A DNA stretch of 64,000 nucleotides from Martelella sp. HB161492 (GCF_013184775.1 NZ_JAATVV010000003.1:124001-188000); one strand, 5' to 3'; shown: positions 44,550 through 55,209, numbered from the stretch's first letter. The notes: generated by a model from the sequence alone, not told the origin. Program-made: numbers and translations.

Positions 44550-45833
44550 TTACGCCCTTGTCTGGCCGGTGCCGTGCACGCGATATTTGAACGAGGTCAG
44601 CTGTTCCACACCGACCGGGCCGCGCGCATGCATTTTTCCGGTCGCAATGCCGATCTCCGCTCCCATGCCAAATTCGCCGCCATCGGCGAATTGTGTCGAG
44701 GCGTTGTGCAGCAGGATGGCGCTGTCGATCTCGTTGAAGAAACGGGCAACGACGTCTGGATCTTCGGCGATCACGGCCTCGGTGTGATGCGAGGAATAAT
44801 GTTCGATATGGTCGATGGCGCCGGAAATGCCGTCGACCAGCTTCACCGAGATGATGGCATCGAGATATTCGGTATACCAGTCATCCTCGGTGGCTTCGGG
44901 GCGGCCGGGCAGGGCGCTCGCAAGCGTGCTGTCAACACGGACCTCGCAGCCAGCCTTTTCCAGCGCCTCGACAAGCGGCAGCAGCAGGCGGCCGGCATCG
45001 GCGCGGTCGATCAGCAGCGTTTCGGCAGCACCACAGATGCCGGTGCGGCGCATCTTGGCATTGACGACAATCTTTTCCGCCATCGAAAGGTCGGCGGACT
45101 TGTCGACATAGACATGGCAGAGCCCTTCCAGATGGGCAAAGACCGGCACCCGTGCCTCGCGCTGGACGCGGCCGACAAGGCTTTTGCCGCCACGCGGAAC
45201 GATCACGTCAATGGCGCCGTCCAGGCCGGAAAGCATGGCGCCGACGGCGGCACGGTCGGTGGTCGGCACGATCTGGATTGCATCTTCCGGCAATCCAGCC
45301 TGACGCAGACCGGTCTTCATCGCCTCATGAATGGCGCGGGCCGAACGGGCCGAATCCGATCCGCCACGCAGGATGACAGCATTGCCGGCCTTCAGTGTCA
45401 GCGCTCCGGCATCCGCAGTCACATTAGGACGGCTTTCATAAATCACGCCGATGACACCAAGCGGCGTGCGAACGCGCTCGATCTTCAGGCCGTTGGGCCG
45501 GTCCCATGCCGCGATCAGGTCACCAACCGGATCTTTTAGCGCTGCGACAGCACGCAAGCCTTGCGCCATGGCGGCGACACGCTTTTCATCAAGCTGCAGC
45601 CGGTCCATGAAGGAACCGGTCAGCCCGTTCTTGCGGCCATCGGCAACATCGTCTGCATTGGCTTTGAGAATATCGGCCATATGTGCCTCGATCTGGTCAG
45701 CCATGGCCAGAAGGGCGGCGTTTTTCTGCTCCGTTGGGGCGATCGCAAGCGCATGCGATGCGGCCTTTGCCCGTCTGCCCATGTCGAGCATCAGGGTGCC
45801 TACGTCACTCAACGTTGCGATATTCTCAAGCAT
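44550..45833 (-). CDS. proA: Gamma-glutamyl phosphate reductase ProA
   Basis: 427 residues. Aldehyde-dehydrogenase fold; the catalytic Cys is in [14 protein letters not shown] (about residue 270) and the NADPH loop in [17 protein letters not shown]. Second step of proline synthesis. The start at 45833 is preferred for its AAGGA spacing (45842 is also in frame); overlaps proB by 8 bases. Confidence 0.95.
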   Translation of the reverse strand: MLENIATLSDVGTLMLDMGRRAKAASHALAIAPTEQKNAALLAMADQIEAHMADILKANADDVADGRKNGLTGSFMDRLQLDEKRVAAMAQGLRAVAALKDPVGDLIAAWDRPNGLKIERVRTPLGVIGVIYESRPNVTADAGALTLKAGNAVILRGGSDSARSARAIHEAMKTGLRQAGLPEDAIQIVPTTDRAAVGAMLSGLDGAIDVIVPRGGKSLVGRVQREARVPVFAHLEGLCHVYVDKSADLSMAEKIVVNAKMRRTGICGAAETLLIDRADAGRLLLPLVEALEKAGCEVRVDSTLASALPGRPEATEDDWYTEYLDAIISVKLVDGISGAIDHIEHYSSHHTEAVIAEDPDVVARFFNEIDSAILLHNASTQFADGGEFGMGAEIGIATGKMHARGPVGVEQLTSFKYRVHGTGQTRA

Positions 45834-46989
45834 GGGTTCCATCCTTGTTGCCTGCCGTTTCGTGCAGGGTCATGACCAGATCGTCGCGGTGTACCATCGC
45901 CGCCCGTGCTGGATAGCCCAAAATGGCCTCGATGCCACCCGTTTTCTGCCCGGCGATCGATCGCGCCTCGTCGCTGTCGTAGCCGGAAAGGCCGCGGGCG
46001 ATCTCGCCGCCGAAACGGTTGACGATGGCAACGGTGTCGCCCCGGGAGAAATGCCCGTCGACGGCGCTGACGCCGGCTGGCAGCAGCGAATTGCCGCGCT
46101 TCAGCGCCGCAACCGCGCCGTCATCAATATGGATCGTTCCGGCGGGCAGGAGCTGGCCGGCGATCCATGTCTTGCGGGCATTGACCGGCATATGCGAGGC
46201 ATGGAACATCGAATGGCGCGCACCATCCTCGACGGCGCGCAACGGATGATCGATCTTGCCTGACGCGATGATCATGGCGCAGCCTGCCGTGGTGGCAATC
46301 TTGCCCGCCTCGATCTTGGTATGCATGCCGCCGCGCGAAAGCTCAGAGGCCGCACCACCGGCCATCGCCTCAATTTCGGGGGTGATGACGGGGATTTCGG
46401 CCAGGAATTTCGCGTTCGGATCAAGGTGCGGCGGTGCTGAATAAAGCCCGTCAATATCTGACAGCAGGATCAGCAGATCGGCGCCGATCATGGTGGCAAC
46501 GCGGGCGGCCAGCCGGTCATTGTCGCCGTAGCGGATTTCCGAGGTGGCGATCGTGTCGTTCTCATTGACAATCGGCACGGCACCAGCCTTCAGAAGCTGG
46601 CGGATCGTGGCGCGGGCATTGAGATATTGCCGTCGTTCTTCGGTATTCTGCAACGTCAGCAGGATCTGGCCGGCGAGAATGCCATGTGCCTTCAGCGCTT
46701 CCGTCCAGGCGCCGGCAAGGCCGATCTGGCCGACGGCCGCCGCCGCCTGGGCCTCTTCCAGCTTCAGGGCGCCTGGATGGGTGTGCAGCACGGTGCGGCC
46801 AAGGGCAACAGCGCCGGAGGAGACCACCAGCACTTCAACGCCCTTTTCCTTCAGTGCGGCGATATCGTCACAAAGCCGGGTCAGCCAATCGCGCTTCAGC
46901 CCGTTTCCGCGGTCAACCAGCAGCGCCGAGCCGATCTTGATGACGATCCGGTGATAATGGGCGAGCGCCCGTTTCGCACCCTGGGTCAT
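45826..46989 (-). CDS. proB: Glutamate 5-kinase ProB
   Basis: 387 residues. Amino-acid kinase domain ([50 protein letters not shown]) and a C-terminal PUA domain from about residue 285 ([24 protein letters not shown]). First step of proline synthesis, feedback-inhibited by proline in the family. The start at 46989 is one base after the obgE stop. Confidence 0.95.
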   Translation of the reverse strand: MTQGAKRALAHYHRIVIKIGSALLVDRGNGLKRDWLTRLCDDIAALKEKGVEVLVVSSGAVALGRTVLHTHPGALKLEEAQAAAAVGQIGLAGAWTEALKAHGILAGQILLTLQNTEERRQYLNARATIRQLLKAGAVPIVNENDTIATSEIRYGDNDRLAARVATMIGADLLILLSDIDGLYSAPPHLDPNAKFLAEIPVITPEIEAMAGGAASELSRGGMHTKIEAGKIATTAGCAMIIASGKIDHPLRAVEDGARHSMFHASHMPVNARKTWIAGQLLPAGTIHIDDGAVAALKRGNSLLPAGVSAVDGHFSRGDTVAIVNRFGGEIARGLSGYDSDEARSIAGQKTGGIEAILGYPARAAMVHRDDLVMTLHETAGNKDGTHA

Positions 46990-46990
46990 T

Positions 46991-48100
<1,110 letters not shown>

Positions 48101-48134
48101 TTATCGTTCAGTCGGGCGGAGGTCAAAGGGTATC

Positions 48135-49022
48135 ATGCGTATCGCGAGTTATAATATCCAGTTTGGGACCGGTTTGGACCTCAAATATGATCTCGCACGC
48201 ATTGCCGCAAGCCTTCAAGGTGCGGATCTGATCGCGCTGCAGGAGGTGACGCGCGGTTTTCCCAAGAATGGCGAACGCGACATGGTTGCGGAAATCGCGG
48301 CCCTTTTCCCGGATTTTTTCCTGGCCTATGGGCCTGGCTGCGATGTCCATCTCGACCATTCCCGTCAAGACGGCCGCATTGTCGAACGCCGTCTGCAGTT
48401 CGGCAATATGATCCTGTCACGCTTTCCGCTGCTTTCAACCCGCCATCTGCTTTTGCCGCGCAGCCGCACCTATGAGCGGATCAACTATCAGCGCTCGGCG
48501 CTGGAAGCCGTCATTGAGACGCCGGTGGGGCCACTGCGCTTTTATTCCGTCCATCTCGATCATGTCTCGCCGCGCGAGCGCATTGATCAGCTGCGTTTCC
48601 TGAAAGACAGGCTGTTCGGCTTTGCGCGCGAGGGCGGTGCGGTGACGGGCTCGGTCGAGTTCGGCCTCGCCGATCCGCCCATGCCGGAACATTTCCTGCT
48701 CATGGGCGATTTCAACATGGAACCGGAAACGCCGGAATATCTGGAAATGGCTGGCGAAAAGGATACTGGCGGCTGGCGCACCTTGCGTGAGGGCGTTGCC
48801 GTTGATCTGCTCGACCGGCTGAAGACGCGCGGCCCCGGTTGCATCACCTGGACGCATCCAAGCCTGCCGGAGGGGGAGGGCATGTATCTCGATTACGCCT
48901 TTGCCCATCCCGGCCTCGTGCCGCTTTTGAAGTCAGGCCATGTCGATCTTGCCGCGCGGGGCTCCGATCACTTTCCCTTATGGGTGGAGCTTGCGGGCGG
49001 CGCGGCATCTCCTTCAGAATAG
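48135..49022 (+). CDS. Endonuclease/exonuclease/phosphatase family protein
   Basis: 295 residues. EEP fold: MRIASYNIQFGTG, LQEVTRGF (metal Glu), YSVHLDHVSPRERIDQLR, LLMGDFNMEPETPEY, and the catalytic His in RGSDHFPLWVEL near the end. Substrate (nucleic acid, phospholipid or sugar phosphate) not predictable. Divergent from obgE. The start at 48135 has a GGAGG site. Confidence 0.88.
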   Translation: MRIASYNIQFGTGLDLKYDLARIAASLQGADLIALQEVTRGFPKNGERDMVAEIAALFPDFFLAYGPGCDVHLDHSRQDGRIVERRLQFGNMILSRFPLLSTRHLLLPRSRTYERINYQRSALEAVIETPVGPLRFYSVHLDHVSPRERIDQLRFLKDRLFGFAREGGAVTGSVEFGLADPPMPEHFLLMGDFNMEPETPEYLEMAGEKDTGGWRTLREGVAVDLLDRLKTRGPGCITWTHPSLPEGEGMYLDYAFAHPGLVPLLKSGHVDLAARGSDHFPLWVELAGGAASPSE

Positions 49023-49093
49023 CGACCCACTTTCCGGCTTGGAGACAGACCGGTCAGCGGCATGAAAAGCGCGGGGCTGCGACGGGCCAGTTG

Positions 49094-49945
49094 CTATTTC
49101 TGCGCTGCGATTTGCTCCATGACGTCCGCAGCCGCCAGTTCCGGGTAGTGATGGCTGAGGAGCGAGGCAAAGGCGGATTGCGCATAGAGAATAAGTGCAT
49201 CCGGGACGTAGCGTTTCCATTCGTCGGGATCGCCGCTGCGATAATGCGAGTTTTCGTCCACCTGACCGGGCGTACGGCCGCCGGACGCCTTCTCGAAGCT
49301 GAAATCTTGGCTGTCAGGCAGATCGAGAGCGGCAAAGGCCGGAATGCTGGAAATGGTCTCCGAAGGTGCGCGAACCATGTCCTCGACACGGATCGTCTCG
49401 AAGAGCGCGTCGTCAAAATCCCATTTGCGCAGCGCATAAAGGGGGCCGATGGCACCATCATTGATGTCGCTGCGATCAAGAAAGAGATTGGTCAGGTGCA
49501 GGCCATCATTCTGGCTGACGGCCTTCAGCAGCGCCCGCTGCATTGTCAGGTTGGACCAGCCAGCATCCGGATGCGTCTTGAGATGCGAAAAATAGGCTGA
49601 AACAAGGATATTCAGCGGGTTGCGGACAAAATGCAGCCCCGCAAGCTGACCGCCTGCGGCCCGTTCATAGGATGAGTTGCCGAAAAATACGATATCCGCA
49701 TCAACCGGCGCGACGTCACTGGTGTAATCGGAATGGTGGAAAGACAAGCCATTGCGCCGGGCAACTTCCTCGAAATAGGAGATCGCCCAGCGCGACGCGC
49801 ATTTGTGATGGGAGTGAATGTAGATCTGCTTTCGTTTCGAAGCGGCGGCCGGTGCGGGCTCATTCGCCGTCGCGGGTACGGCTGGTTCTGGTGCTGCGGG
49901 GCGCTTCGCGCGGCGGAAGAAAGACGTGATCAGGGCCAAGGACAT
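49094..49945 (-). CDS. Sulfotransferase-like protein
   Basis: 283 residues. Pro/Ala-rich N-terminal linker (residues 14-38), then a sulfotransferase-like core: IYIHSHHKCASRW in the PAPS 5'-phosphosulfate loop position (the usual K-S-G-T is altered), GLHFVRNPLNILVSAYFSH in the 3'-phosphate site, and YRSGDPDEWKRYVPD at the end, the family's R-x-G-x4-W-K motif. The acceptor (carbohydrate, lipid or peptide) is unknown. Sits at the edge of the accessory segment. Confidence 0.7.
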   Translation of the reverse strand: MSLALITSFFRRAKRPAAPEPAVPATANEPAPAAASKRKQIYIHSHHKCASRWAISYFEEVARRNGLSFHHSDYTSDVAPVDADIVFFGNSSYERAAGGQLAGLHFVRNPLNILVSAYFSHLKTHPDAGWSNLTMQRALLKAVSQNDGLHLTNLFLDRSDINDGAIGPLYALRKWDFDDALFETIRVEDMVRAPSETISSIPAFAALDLPDSQDFSFEKASGGRTPGQVDENSHYRSGDPDEWKRYVPDALILYAQSAFASLLSHHYPELAAADVMEQIAAQK

Positions 49946-50228
49946 TTCTCCAGCTTCACATAGATATAGAAGGGCCGCTCCGACAACAAACGCCCGGTTT
50001 CCCGACGCGATTTCGGTCAGCTCAATTTTCGCCTATAAAGCTGGCGGTCATTCAAGTCAATATAGATGACAGTATAGTAGGCAGAGCCAATATCTTGCGC
50101 GACGATTACCCAGGAATTGGCTATCAGTCAGAGCCTGATCCGCAATTAAGCTGAGTGTTTTCTGTGGAGTATCCTTGGCGACAAGCGCAATCGTTGATCA
50201 AGGGGGCAACAGATTCCGGAGCGCAACG

Positions 50229-50436
50229 ATGTGGACTGATACCAACCGGGCGCAATATGCCCGTGAAGACCTGGCCTTGCCAAGCGATTTGACGGAGGCA
50301 GAATGGGCGGTTCTTGAGCCGGATGTCCCGCCGCCCTCGCATGTCGATCTCGCCGCCAAAGGCTCCGGTCGCTTCCCGATCTGGATGGTGCTGCAAATTT
50401 GGTGGTTGAGCGCCGCGCCCGCCATCGTACAGGGTT
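50229..50436 (+). mobile_element. IS5-family transposase N-terminal remnant
   Basis: A frame starting ATG at 50229 reads MWTDTNRAQYAREDLALPSD then LTEAEWAVLEPDVPPPSH, the usual N-terminus of IS5-type transposases. After about 45 residues similarity fades, and no DDE core follows. It abuts a truncated toxin N-terminal copy at 50437. Decayed insertion, no inverted repeats recognised. Confidence 0.7.
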
Positions 50437-50594
50437 TCAAAGGCCTGCCTGTCGGCGCTTGAGGGCTGGTTCGGTTGCGCTTTCTGAATGCAAAATTCGC
50501 GTAATCGCACCGGCTCCCTGTCCGTGTTGTCACTGGCATCAAGGATAAGCCTCACGCTGAGGACGGGGATAAAGGGGGATGAAAAAGGCCGGAT
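50437..50594 (-). pseudogene. Truncated N-terminus of a third MuF-type toxin gene (direct repeat copy 1)
   Basis: On the minus strand reads RPFSSPFIPVLSVRLILDAS and then ...NTDREPVRLREFCIQKAQPN...SSADRQAFE. This matches the first about 50 codons of the toxin gene ending at 53420. The DNA is a 158-bp direct repeat of 53302-53459. After QAFE the copy diverges into the IS remnant, so no protein is expected. Confidence 0.7.
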
Positions 50595-50604
50595 CTGGCG
50601 GCGT

Positions 50605-51093
50605 TCAATCCGGCTTGTGGAAGGCAAGGAATTTTGTGCCGCAATACCGGGTTTCCCCCCAGTGGCCCTCCTGAAGCCAATAATAGATGCCATAGAGATT
50701 AGTCATGAACAGGCTTTCCCCCAATGGATGACTCGGACTGTTCCAGCCGTCGGAGAACATGTCACTTGCAATGATGGGCATGATCTCCCGTCCGTCGATG
50801 TTCAGCCTTCCGCCCGGATAATGGATGGTGATTTTGTCTGGGTCGGTCGGGTGCCTGGATATGCGGACGTCGGAATCATGCGTCAGAACCACCGTACCGT
50901 CAGGGCGCTTCAGGACAATATTCAACCCATCATCGCGCTGAGTGAGAAGGATGGCTCTGTAGCCAATCATGCTGCCGTCAGGCAGAATAATGCAGGTTTC
51001 CCGCGTCAGATAGGTTCCGAGTGCGAGAAAGGCGGTGGCAAAAACGACGATTGGTGCTGAAACCTTGAAAATCGCAATCGCAGTGGGTTTCAT
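50605..51093 (-). CDS. Putative immunity protein B, single TM
   Basis: 162 residues, no named family. One TM segment (about 8-28), then a soluble domain with CIILPDGSMIGYRAI, VVLTHDSDVRISRHPTDPD, GREIMPIIASDMFSD, GESLFMTNLYGIYYW and terminal FLAFHKPD. Clearly paralogous to the gene ending at 51841. ATGA overlap with the upstream toxin remnant. Immunity role is inferred from position and co-duplication. Confidence 0.6.
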   Translation of the reverse strand: MKPTAIAIFKVSAPIVVFATAFLALGTYLTRETCIILPDGSMIGYRAILLTQRDDGLNIVLKRPDGTVVLTHDSDVRISRHPTDPDKITIHYPGGRLNIDGREIMPIIASDMFSDGWNSPSHPLGESLFMTNLYGIYYWLQEGHWGETRYCGTKFLAFHKPD

Positions 51094-51844
51094 TGCCGGT
51101 CCTTGGCTTCAGCATAACGGCTCCTGCTCGCGTCGGCCAATATACGTGCTGAGAAGGCTGCTTCCCATGCTCCAGTTATACCATAGGGTGAGCTGAAGGG
51201 AACCTCGATCGGTATATGCGAGAGCAGTGCCCGAGACCTGTTCCGGCTGTCGTTCAAAGCGCTTACGGCCATCGCGAATACATAATTGAAGAGAGACGGA
51301 CCGGGATTGCCTAATGTCTGCGAAATGTCAGCTGCGATTTCTGATGCGTCTTCCAGGCCGCTGGCGATCAATTTTACGATACGGTCGCCAATCATATTGT
51401 CGTAGGTCAAAATTCGATTGTTGAAGGCGTAGATGTTGCCGTCATTGGCGGCGTGGGAGGCACGGACCTTCGCATCGTGGCGGGTGCGCCAGATGCCAAG
51501 CGTTTCCAGGAAAAGTGGCCGCCGGTTTTCCGTCCGGAAACGCTTAAGAAGACAATGTGAGACGCCGGGCTTGGCCCGTCCTTGGTTTCAAGCCTGATCG
51601 GCGTGCCATAGCGCAGATAGGCCTCGAAGGCCCTGCGATAAGCTGTTGTCGACCGGTCGGTGGTTTTTCCGCCGAACCCGCACATGACTCTCGCCCCTTT
51701 TTCCGTTGTGACCCGCAAAGGATAAGGGCGCTGGCTGTTGCGGGGACCGGTGGGGAGAGGAAAAGACCGGTCTCGCTTCGTCTTGGTGGTGGAAGACTGT
51801 TGCGAGATGGTTCGGGAAGTAGAACCCGCTTCCTGTCGTCTCAT
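51090..51844 (-). pseudogene. MuF-domain toxin gene B, frameshifted and internally deleted
   Basis: The ATG overlaps the immunity A stop (ATGA). Frame 1 encodes ...AYRRAFEAYLRYGTPIRLETKDGPSPASH. Near 51555 the frame shifts; frame 2 then reads FLETLGIWRTRHDAKVRASH and AANDGNIYAFNN (MuF motif), joined directly to the C-terminal domain (IGDRIVKLIASGLEDASEIA to YGITGAWEAAFSARI). The central domain present in copy A is missing. A decayed copy, unless the shift is a sequencing error. Confidence 0.65.
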
Positions 51845-52347
51845 TCCGGCGGGTGCAATGCAAAGAGCGGTGTCCGGCAGAACCGGTTTCGAAAATGGGG
51901 ATCGTAGGTGAGGGCGTTCTGGATGAGGGAAAGGTTGGTCCCGAGGATGGGTTCACCCAGAGGAATATCGCGCCAGCTTTCCCGGCCAGGCATGGGGTCT
52001 TTTGACGGATAGTCATGAATAAGCGGTATCATTTCGCGGCCGTCCATGGTCAGTATTCCAAGCGGGCTCTCCATGATGACAAGATCGGGATCACTTTCAT
52101 GTCTCGATAGCAGGACATCAAAGTTGGTCCTGACGCTGGTCTTCCCGTCCGCGCTCCAGATTCTACTGTCGATGAGCGTGCTCTGGTAGAGCGGAAAAAT
52201 GGCGTTGTAGCCGATCATGGTTCCGTCGGGCAGCACGACGCATGAGGAGCGGCCAAAGGCCGTTAGCAGCAAAGCAAAGCCGATGATGACGGAAACAGCC
52301 AGCAAGACCTGCCGTCCCGGGGATATCATGGCAATACGGCCGCGCAA
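51841..52347 (-). CDS. Putative immunity protein A, single TM
   Basis: 168 residues from a TTG at 52347 (GAGGTG site), or 162 from the ATG at 52329. One TM segment (about 14-32) followed by VVLPDGTMIGYNAIFPLY, FDVLLSRHESDPDLVIM, GREMIPLIHDYP, GEPILGTNLSLIQNAL, and terminal FALHPPE. Aligned motif by motif with immunity B. 9 bases after the toxin A stop. The TM-plus-exposed-domain form suggests the toxin acts at the membrane or in the periplasm. Confidence 0.62.
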   Translation of the reverse strand: MRGRIAMISPGRQVLLAVSVIIGFALLLTAFGRSSCVVLPDGTMIGYNAIFPLYQSTLIDSRIWSADGKTSVRTNFDVLLSRHESDPDLVIMESPLGILTMDGREMIPLIHDYPSKDPMPGRESWRDIPLGEPILGTNLSLIQNALTYDPHFRNRFCRTPLFALHPPE

Positions 52348-52356
52348 GAAAGCACC

Positions 52357-53420
52357 TCATCGGGATTGGTAAAAATAGAGGCTCTTTTTACGATCAAACG
52401 AGATTTTCCCGGAGAAGCTGCCGTCCCAAGTGTCAACAATATCATAAGGTGTGGCGAAAAGTACCTCCCTGGGCATGAGATCGAGAAAATCGCGGTAAAA
52501 GTGATGACTGTCCTCTAGGGCGCGTTCCGCCATTTCGAGCACCAGCGTAAAAAGTGTCCTGTCGCCATTGCCGAGTTGAGCGAAACGCGACCGGCAATCT
52601 CGGTTGCGCTGTCCAGTCCGGATGCAATTGCATCGACAACACGCCCCGCAGCTTCATGTAGCCACTTATAATAGCTTTCCGCGTCATAGGGATCGCGAAA
52701 CATGTCGGTCAGTTCGAAGGTGATGTCGCCATCAAGTTCGAGCATGCCGGCGTTCCTGCGGCAGCTTCCAGACGCCGTGCCGCTGATCGTCGTCGTGCCG
52801 ATGCTGAAAACGATCTGCTGCATTTCATAATTGCCCTCGAAACCGTAAACGAAATCGCCTTCTCCTGTGGTGCGCGCCCTGTCCGCGATCTGCCCCGGCA
52901 GTCGCAAAGGATTGTCGATCGCCTCTTGCTGGAACTTGAGAACGACCTCGGACAGATAACCTGTTTCGCGCACCGTCACCGGCTTTCCGTGGCCGGTGAA
53001 ATAATGACCGGCGAACCTCCACCAGGGCCATTGTTCGGTTGCATCTGACACACCGGACAGGCGAATATCGAAATATTCCCCCGTCGAGGCATCATAGGGT
53101 TCGGCAATGCAGCGGCAGCCATAGGCCTCGCCGGGATTGCCGGTCACAGGCGGGTTGTCGAAGGCGTAGATATTGCCGTCATTGGCCGCATGGGAGGCAC
53201 GAACGCGATCGTCGCGCATGGTGCGCCAGATATAATGAGAGGTGCGGCTCGGGGCCTCTTTGGTCTCAGGCGGGATCGGCGTGCCGTAGCGCAGATAGGC
53301 CTCAAAGGCCTGCCTGTAGGCGCTTGAGCCCCGGTTCGGTTGCGCTTTCTGGCTGCAAAATTCACACAATCGCTCTGGCTCCCTGCCCGTGTTGTCACTG
53401 GCAACAAGGATAAGCCTCAC
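52357..53420 (-). pseudogene. MuF-domain toxin gene A, frameshifted near 52580
   Basis: GTG start at 53420. N-terminal about 75 residues include AYRQAFEAYLRYGTPI and the MuF/minor-head-like motif DDRVRASHAANDGNIYAFDN with GNPGEAYGCRCIAEPY (about residues 72-110). A toxin-like domain follows (HYFTGHGKPVTVRETGYL, EGDFVYGFEGNYEMQQ, LDGDITFELTDMFRDP). Near 52575-52586 the frame is lost; the restored frame reads LGNGDRTLFTLVLEMAERAL and then ATPYDIVDTWDGSFSGKI to a stop at 52357. The matching domain of copy B supports the repair. Activity of the toxin domain is unrecognised. Confidence 0.65.
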
Positions 53421-53459
53421 GCTGAGGGCGGGGATAAAGGGGGATGAAAAAGGCCGGAT
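53302..53459. repeat. 158-bp direct repeat copy 2 (toxin A 5' end)
   Basis: Roughly 85-90 percent identical by eye to 50437-50594, with the same length, covering the toxin start and its upstream region. Marks the array's duplication unit boundary. Confidence 0.7.
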
Positions 53460-53471
53460 ATGAGGGGCGTT

Positions 53472-53525
53472 TCAGCCCGGTGGGTGAAGCGCAACTCGCG
53501 GGGTCGGGTATTTCCGCTGTTCAGC
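53472..53525 (-). pseudogene. Tail remnant of another immunity gene
   Basis: Minus-strand frame reading ...KYPTPRVALHPPG-stop, like the immunity A ending FALHPPE. Upstream of this tail no similarity is visible. Suggests that a further toxin-immunity unit once preceded toxin A. Confidence 0.35.
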
Positions 53526-53607
53526 AGCCGATCGTGAATGAGGCTGGTGTGGACGTGGCGAAACGCTGTGATCGGACGGCCGGGCGGCATGGCCCGGCCG
53601 TCTCAGT

Positions 53608-54168
53608 TCAGGCGAATTCGAAAGGCTGAAATTCGCTCGCTTTCAGTTCGGTTGTGACCTCTGGCATCATCTGGCTGGTGGACACGGAATAGAGATCGCG
53701 CAGTCCGGTGACGCGGAAGCCGAGCTTTTCCTGTACCCGTTGTGACGCGCGATTTTCCGCATAGGCGCCGGAATGGAGGATCACGGCGCCGTGCCTGCTG
53801 AAGAAGCGTTCGATCAGCCCGGAGGCCGCTTCGCTCATGAAACCGCGTCTCCAGTAATAGCGATTGAGGTAGTAGCCAAGATGCCAGGCCTGTTGCCGGC
53901 GCTCGATCGAGATCGTGCCGATATGAACGTCGTCTGCCGGCTGGGTGATGGCAAAATGCCAGTCGTCATCCGGTGCCAATATCAGGTTCAGCCAGTCGCG
54001 GGCGTCATCCTCGCCGTAAGGGTAGGGTACGCGTGCGAGCATGCGCGTGACCCTGAAGTCCGAAAGCGTCTCGGATATCGGGCCGCAATCGCTGAGGCGG
54101 TGCGGCCGAAGTCTTAAACGCTTCGTTTCGATGAAGGGCGGCAGGGGCGCGTTGATGTGAATGTTCAT
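53608..54168 (-). CDS. GNAT-family acetyltransferase, RimJ/RimL type
   Basis: 186 residues from the ATG at 54168 (4-base overlap with the upstream GNAT). ETKRLRLRPHRLSDCGPI opening, VHIGTISIERRQQAWHLGYYLNRYYWRRGFMSEA motif A, NRASQRVQEKLGFRVTGL end. May acetylate ribosomal or other N-termini, or small molecules. Confidence 0.83.
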   Translation of the reverse strand: MNIHINAPLPPFIETKRLRLRPHRLSDCGPISETLSDFRVTRMLARVPYPYGEDDARDWLNLILAPDDDWHFAITQPADDVHIGTISIERRQQAWHLGYYLNRYYWRRGFMSEAASGLIERFFSRHGAVILHSGAYAENRASQRVQEKLGFRVTGLRDLYSVSTSQMMPEVTTELKASEFQPFEFA

Positions 54169-54803
54169 CGGGGTGCCCCCCAGCTCTTCAGCGACATCCA
54201 GGTCCGCCGGTCGAGCCGGTACCATTCGACCGGTACACTGCCGCCGACGGCAAGGGACTGGGCCATGCCGGCGCCCTGATACTGGAAGCCGCACTTCTGC
54301 AGAACCCGGCGCGAGGCGGCGTTGACCACCCGGCAACGGGCATCGATGGTCTCGACCTCCTCGCGGGTGCGGAACACCATGTCGATCATGATCTGGGCGG
54401 CTTCGGTGGTGTAGCCCTTGCCCCAATAGGGTTCGCCCAGCCAATAGCCGATCTCGACGACACTTTCGTCATCGGGAATGGTTTCAACCGCGCAGCAGCC
54501 GAGAAAGGCACCGTTATCGGCTTTTGTGATGGCATAGACGCAATTGCCGATCACGCCCTCTTGGCCGCGTCGAACAAAATTCGCCGCGTCATCGATCGTG
54601 TACGGGTGCGGCATGCGCGACACCATGGTGGCGATTTTGTTGTTATTGGCGAGATGGGCAATGGCGTCGATGTCATCTTCGTGGGGCGCGCGCAAAACGA
54701 GCCGTTCCGAAAGAAGGACGGGGCAATCCCGTCTTGACCGATCCGGCCTTAGCCGCTCGCGGGATAGCCGCGATTGGCTCTCCCTTTGTAGATCTTCTTG
54801 CAT
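54165..54803 (-). CDS. GNAT-family acetyltransferase, RimJ/RimL type
   Basis: 212 residues, ATG at 54803 with an AGGAAAGGA site. SERLVLRAPHEDDIDAI, VVEIGYWLGEPYWGKGYTTEA (motif A), NAASRRVLQKCGFQYQGAG. In rhizobia one or two GNATs typically follow rpmA before obgE, and this pair fits that place. Substrate unknown. Confidence 0.85.
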   Translation of the reverse strand: MQEDLQRESQSRLSRERLRPDRSRRDCPVLLSERLVLRAPHEDDIDAIAHLANNNKIATMVSRMPHPYTIDDAANFVRRGQEGVIGNCVYAITKADNGAFLGCCAVETIPDDESVVEIGYWLGEPYWGKGYTTEAAQIMIDMVFRTREEVETIDARCRVVNAASRRVLQKCGFQYQGAGMAQSLAVGGSVPVEWYRLDRRTWMSLKSWGAPR

Positions 54804-54830
54804 TGTCAGGTCCTTTCCTGGGTTTGAAAT

Positions 54831-54865
54831 CAAAAAGGGGAGATGGTGGCGTCCCATCTCCCCTT
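54831..54865 (-). terminator. Terminator after rpmA
   Basis: Minus-strand stem AAGGGGAGATGG / CCATCTCCCCTT (12 bp, 7-nt loop) followed by TTTTTG. It lies between rpmA and the GNAT pair. Confidence 0.8.
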
Positions 54866-54936
54866 CTGATTTCTCAGGTCTGAACCAGAATGCTCAGCCG
54901 GGTCGATGTGACGCCGGCTGTTTATAGCGGTCCGGC

Positions 54937-55209
54937 TTATTCCGCTGCTTCTGCCTGTTTGGCCGTCACGGATACGTAGACTCGGCCATTGGCGCGCGTA
55001 CGGAACGTGACATTGCCTTCTGTGGTTGCAAAGATGGTGTGATCCTTGCCCATGCCGACATTGGTGCCGGGATGCCACTGCGTGCCACGCTGACGAATGA
55101 TAATGTTGCCCGGAATGACAGCTTCGCCACCGAACTTCTTTACGCCAAGGCGCTTGGATTCAGAATCGCGACCGTTGCGCGAGGAACCGCCAGCTTTCTT
55201 ATGTGCCAT
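54937..55209 (-). CDS. rpmA: 50S ribosomal protein L27
   Basis: 90 residues, standard. Starts [20 protein letters not shown] (no cleaved leader), with [20 protein letters not shown] and a Lys/Ala/Glu tail. 43 bases after rplU on the same strand. Confidence 0.98.
   Translation of the reverse strand: MAHKKAGGSSRNGRDSESKRLGVKKFGGEAVIPGNIIIRQRGTQWHPGTNVGMGKDHTIFATTEGNVTFRTRANGRVYVSVTAKQAEAAE

Noticed and set aside
50229-53525. Prophage, because the toxin genes carry a MuF/minor-head-like motif
   Set aside because: No portal, terminase, capsid, tail or integrase genes anywhere near; the toxin-plus-immunity layout fits better.
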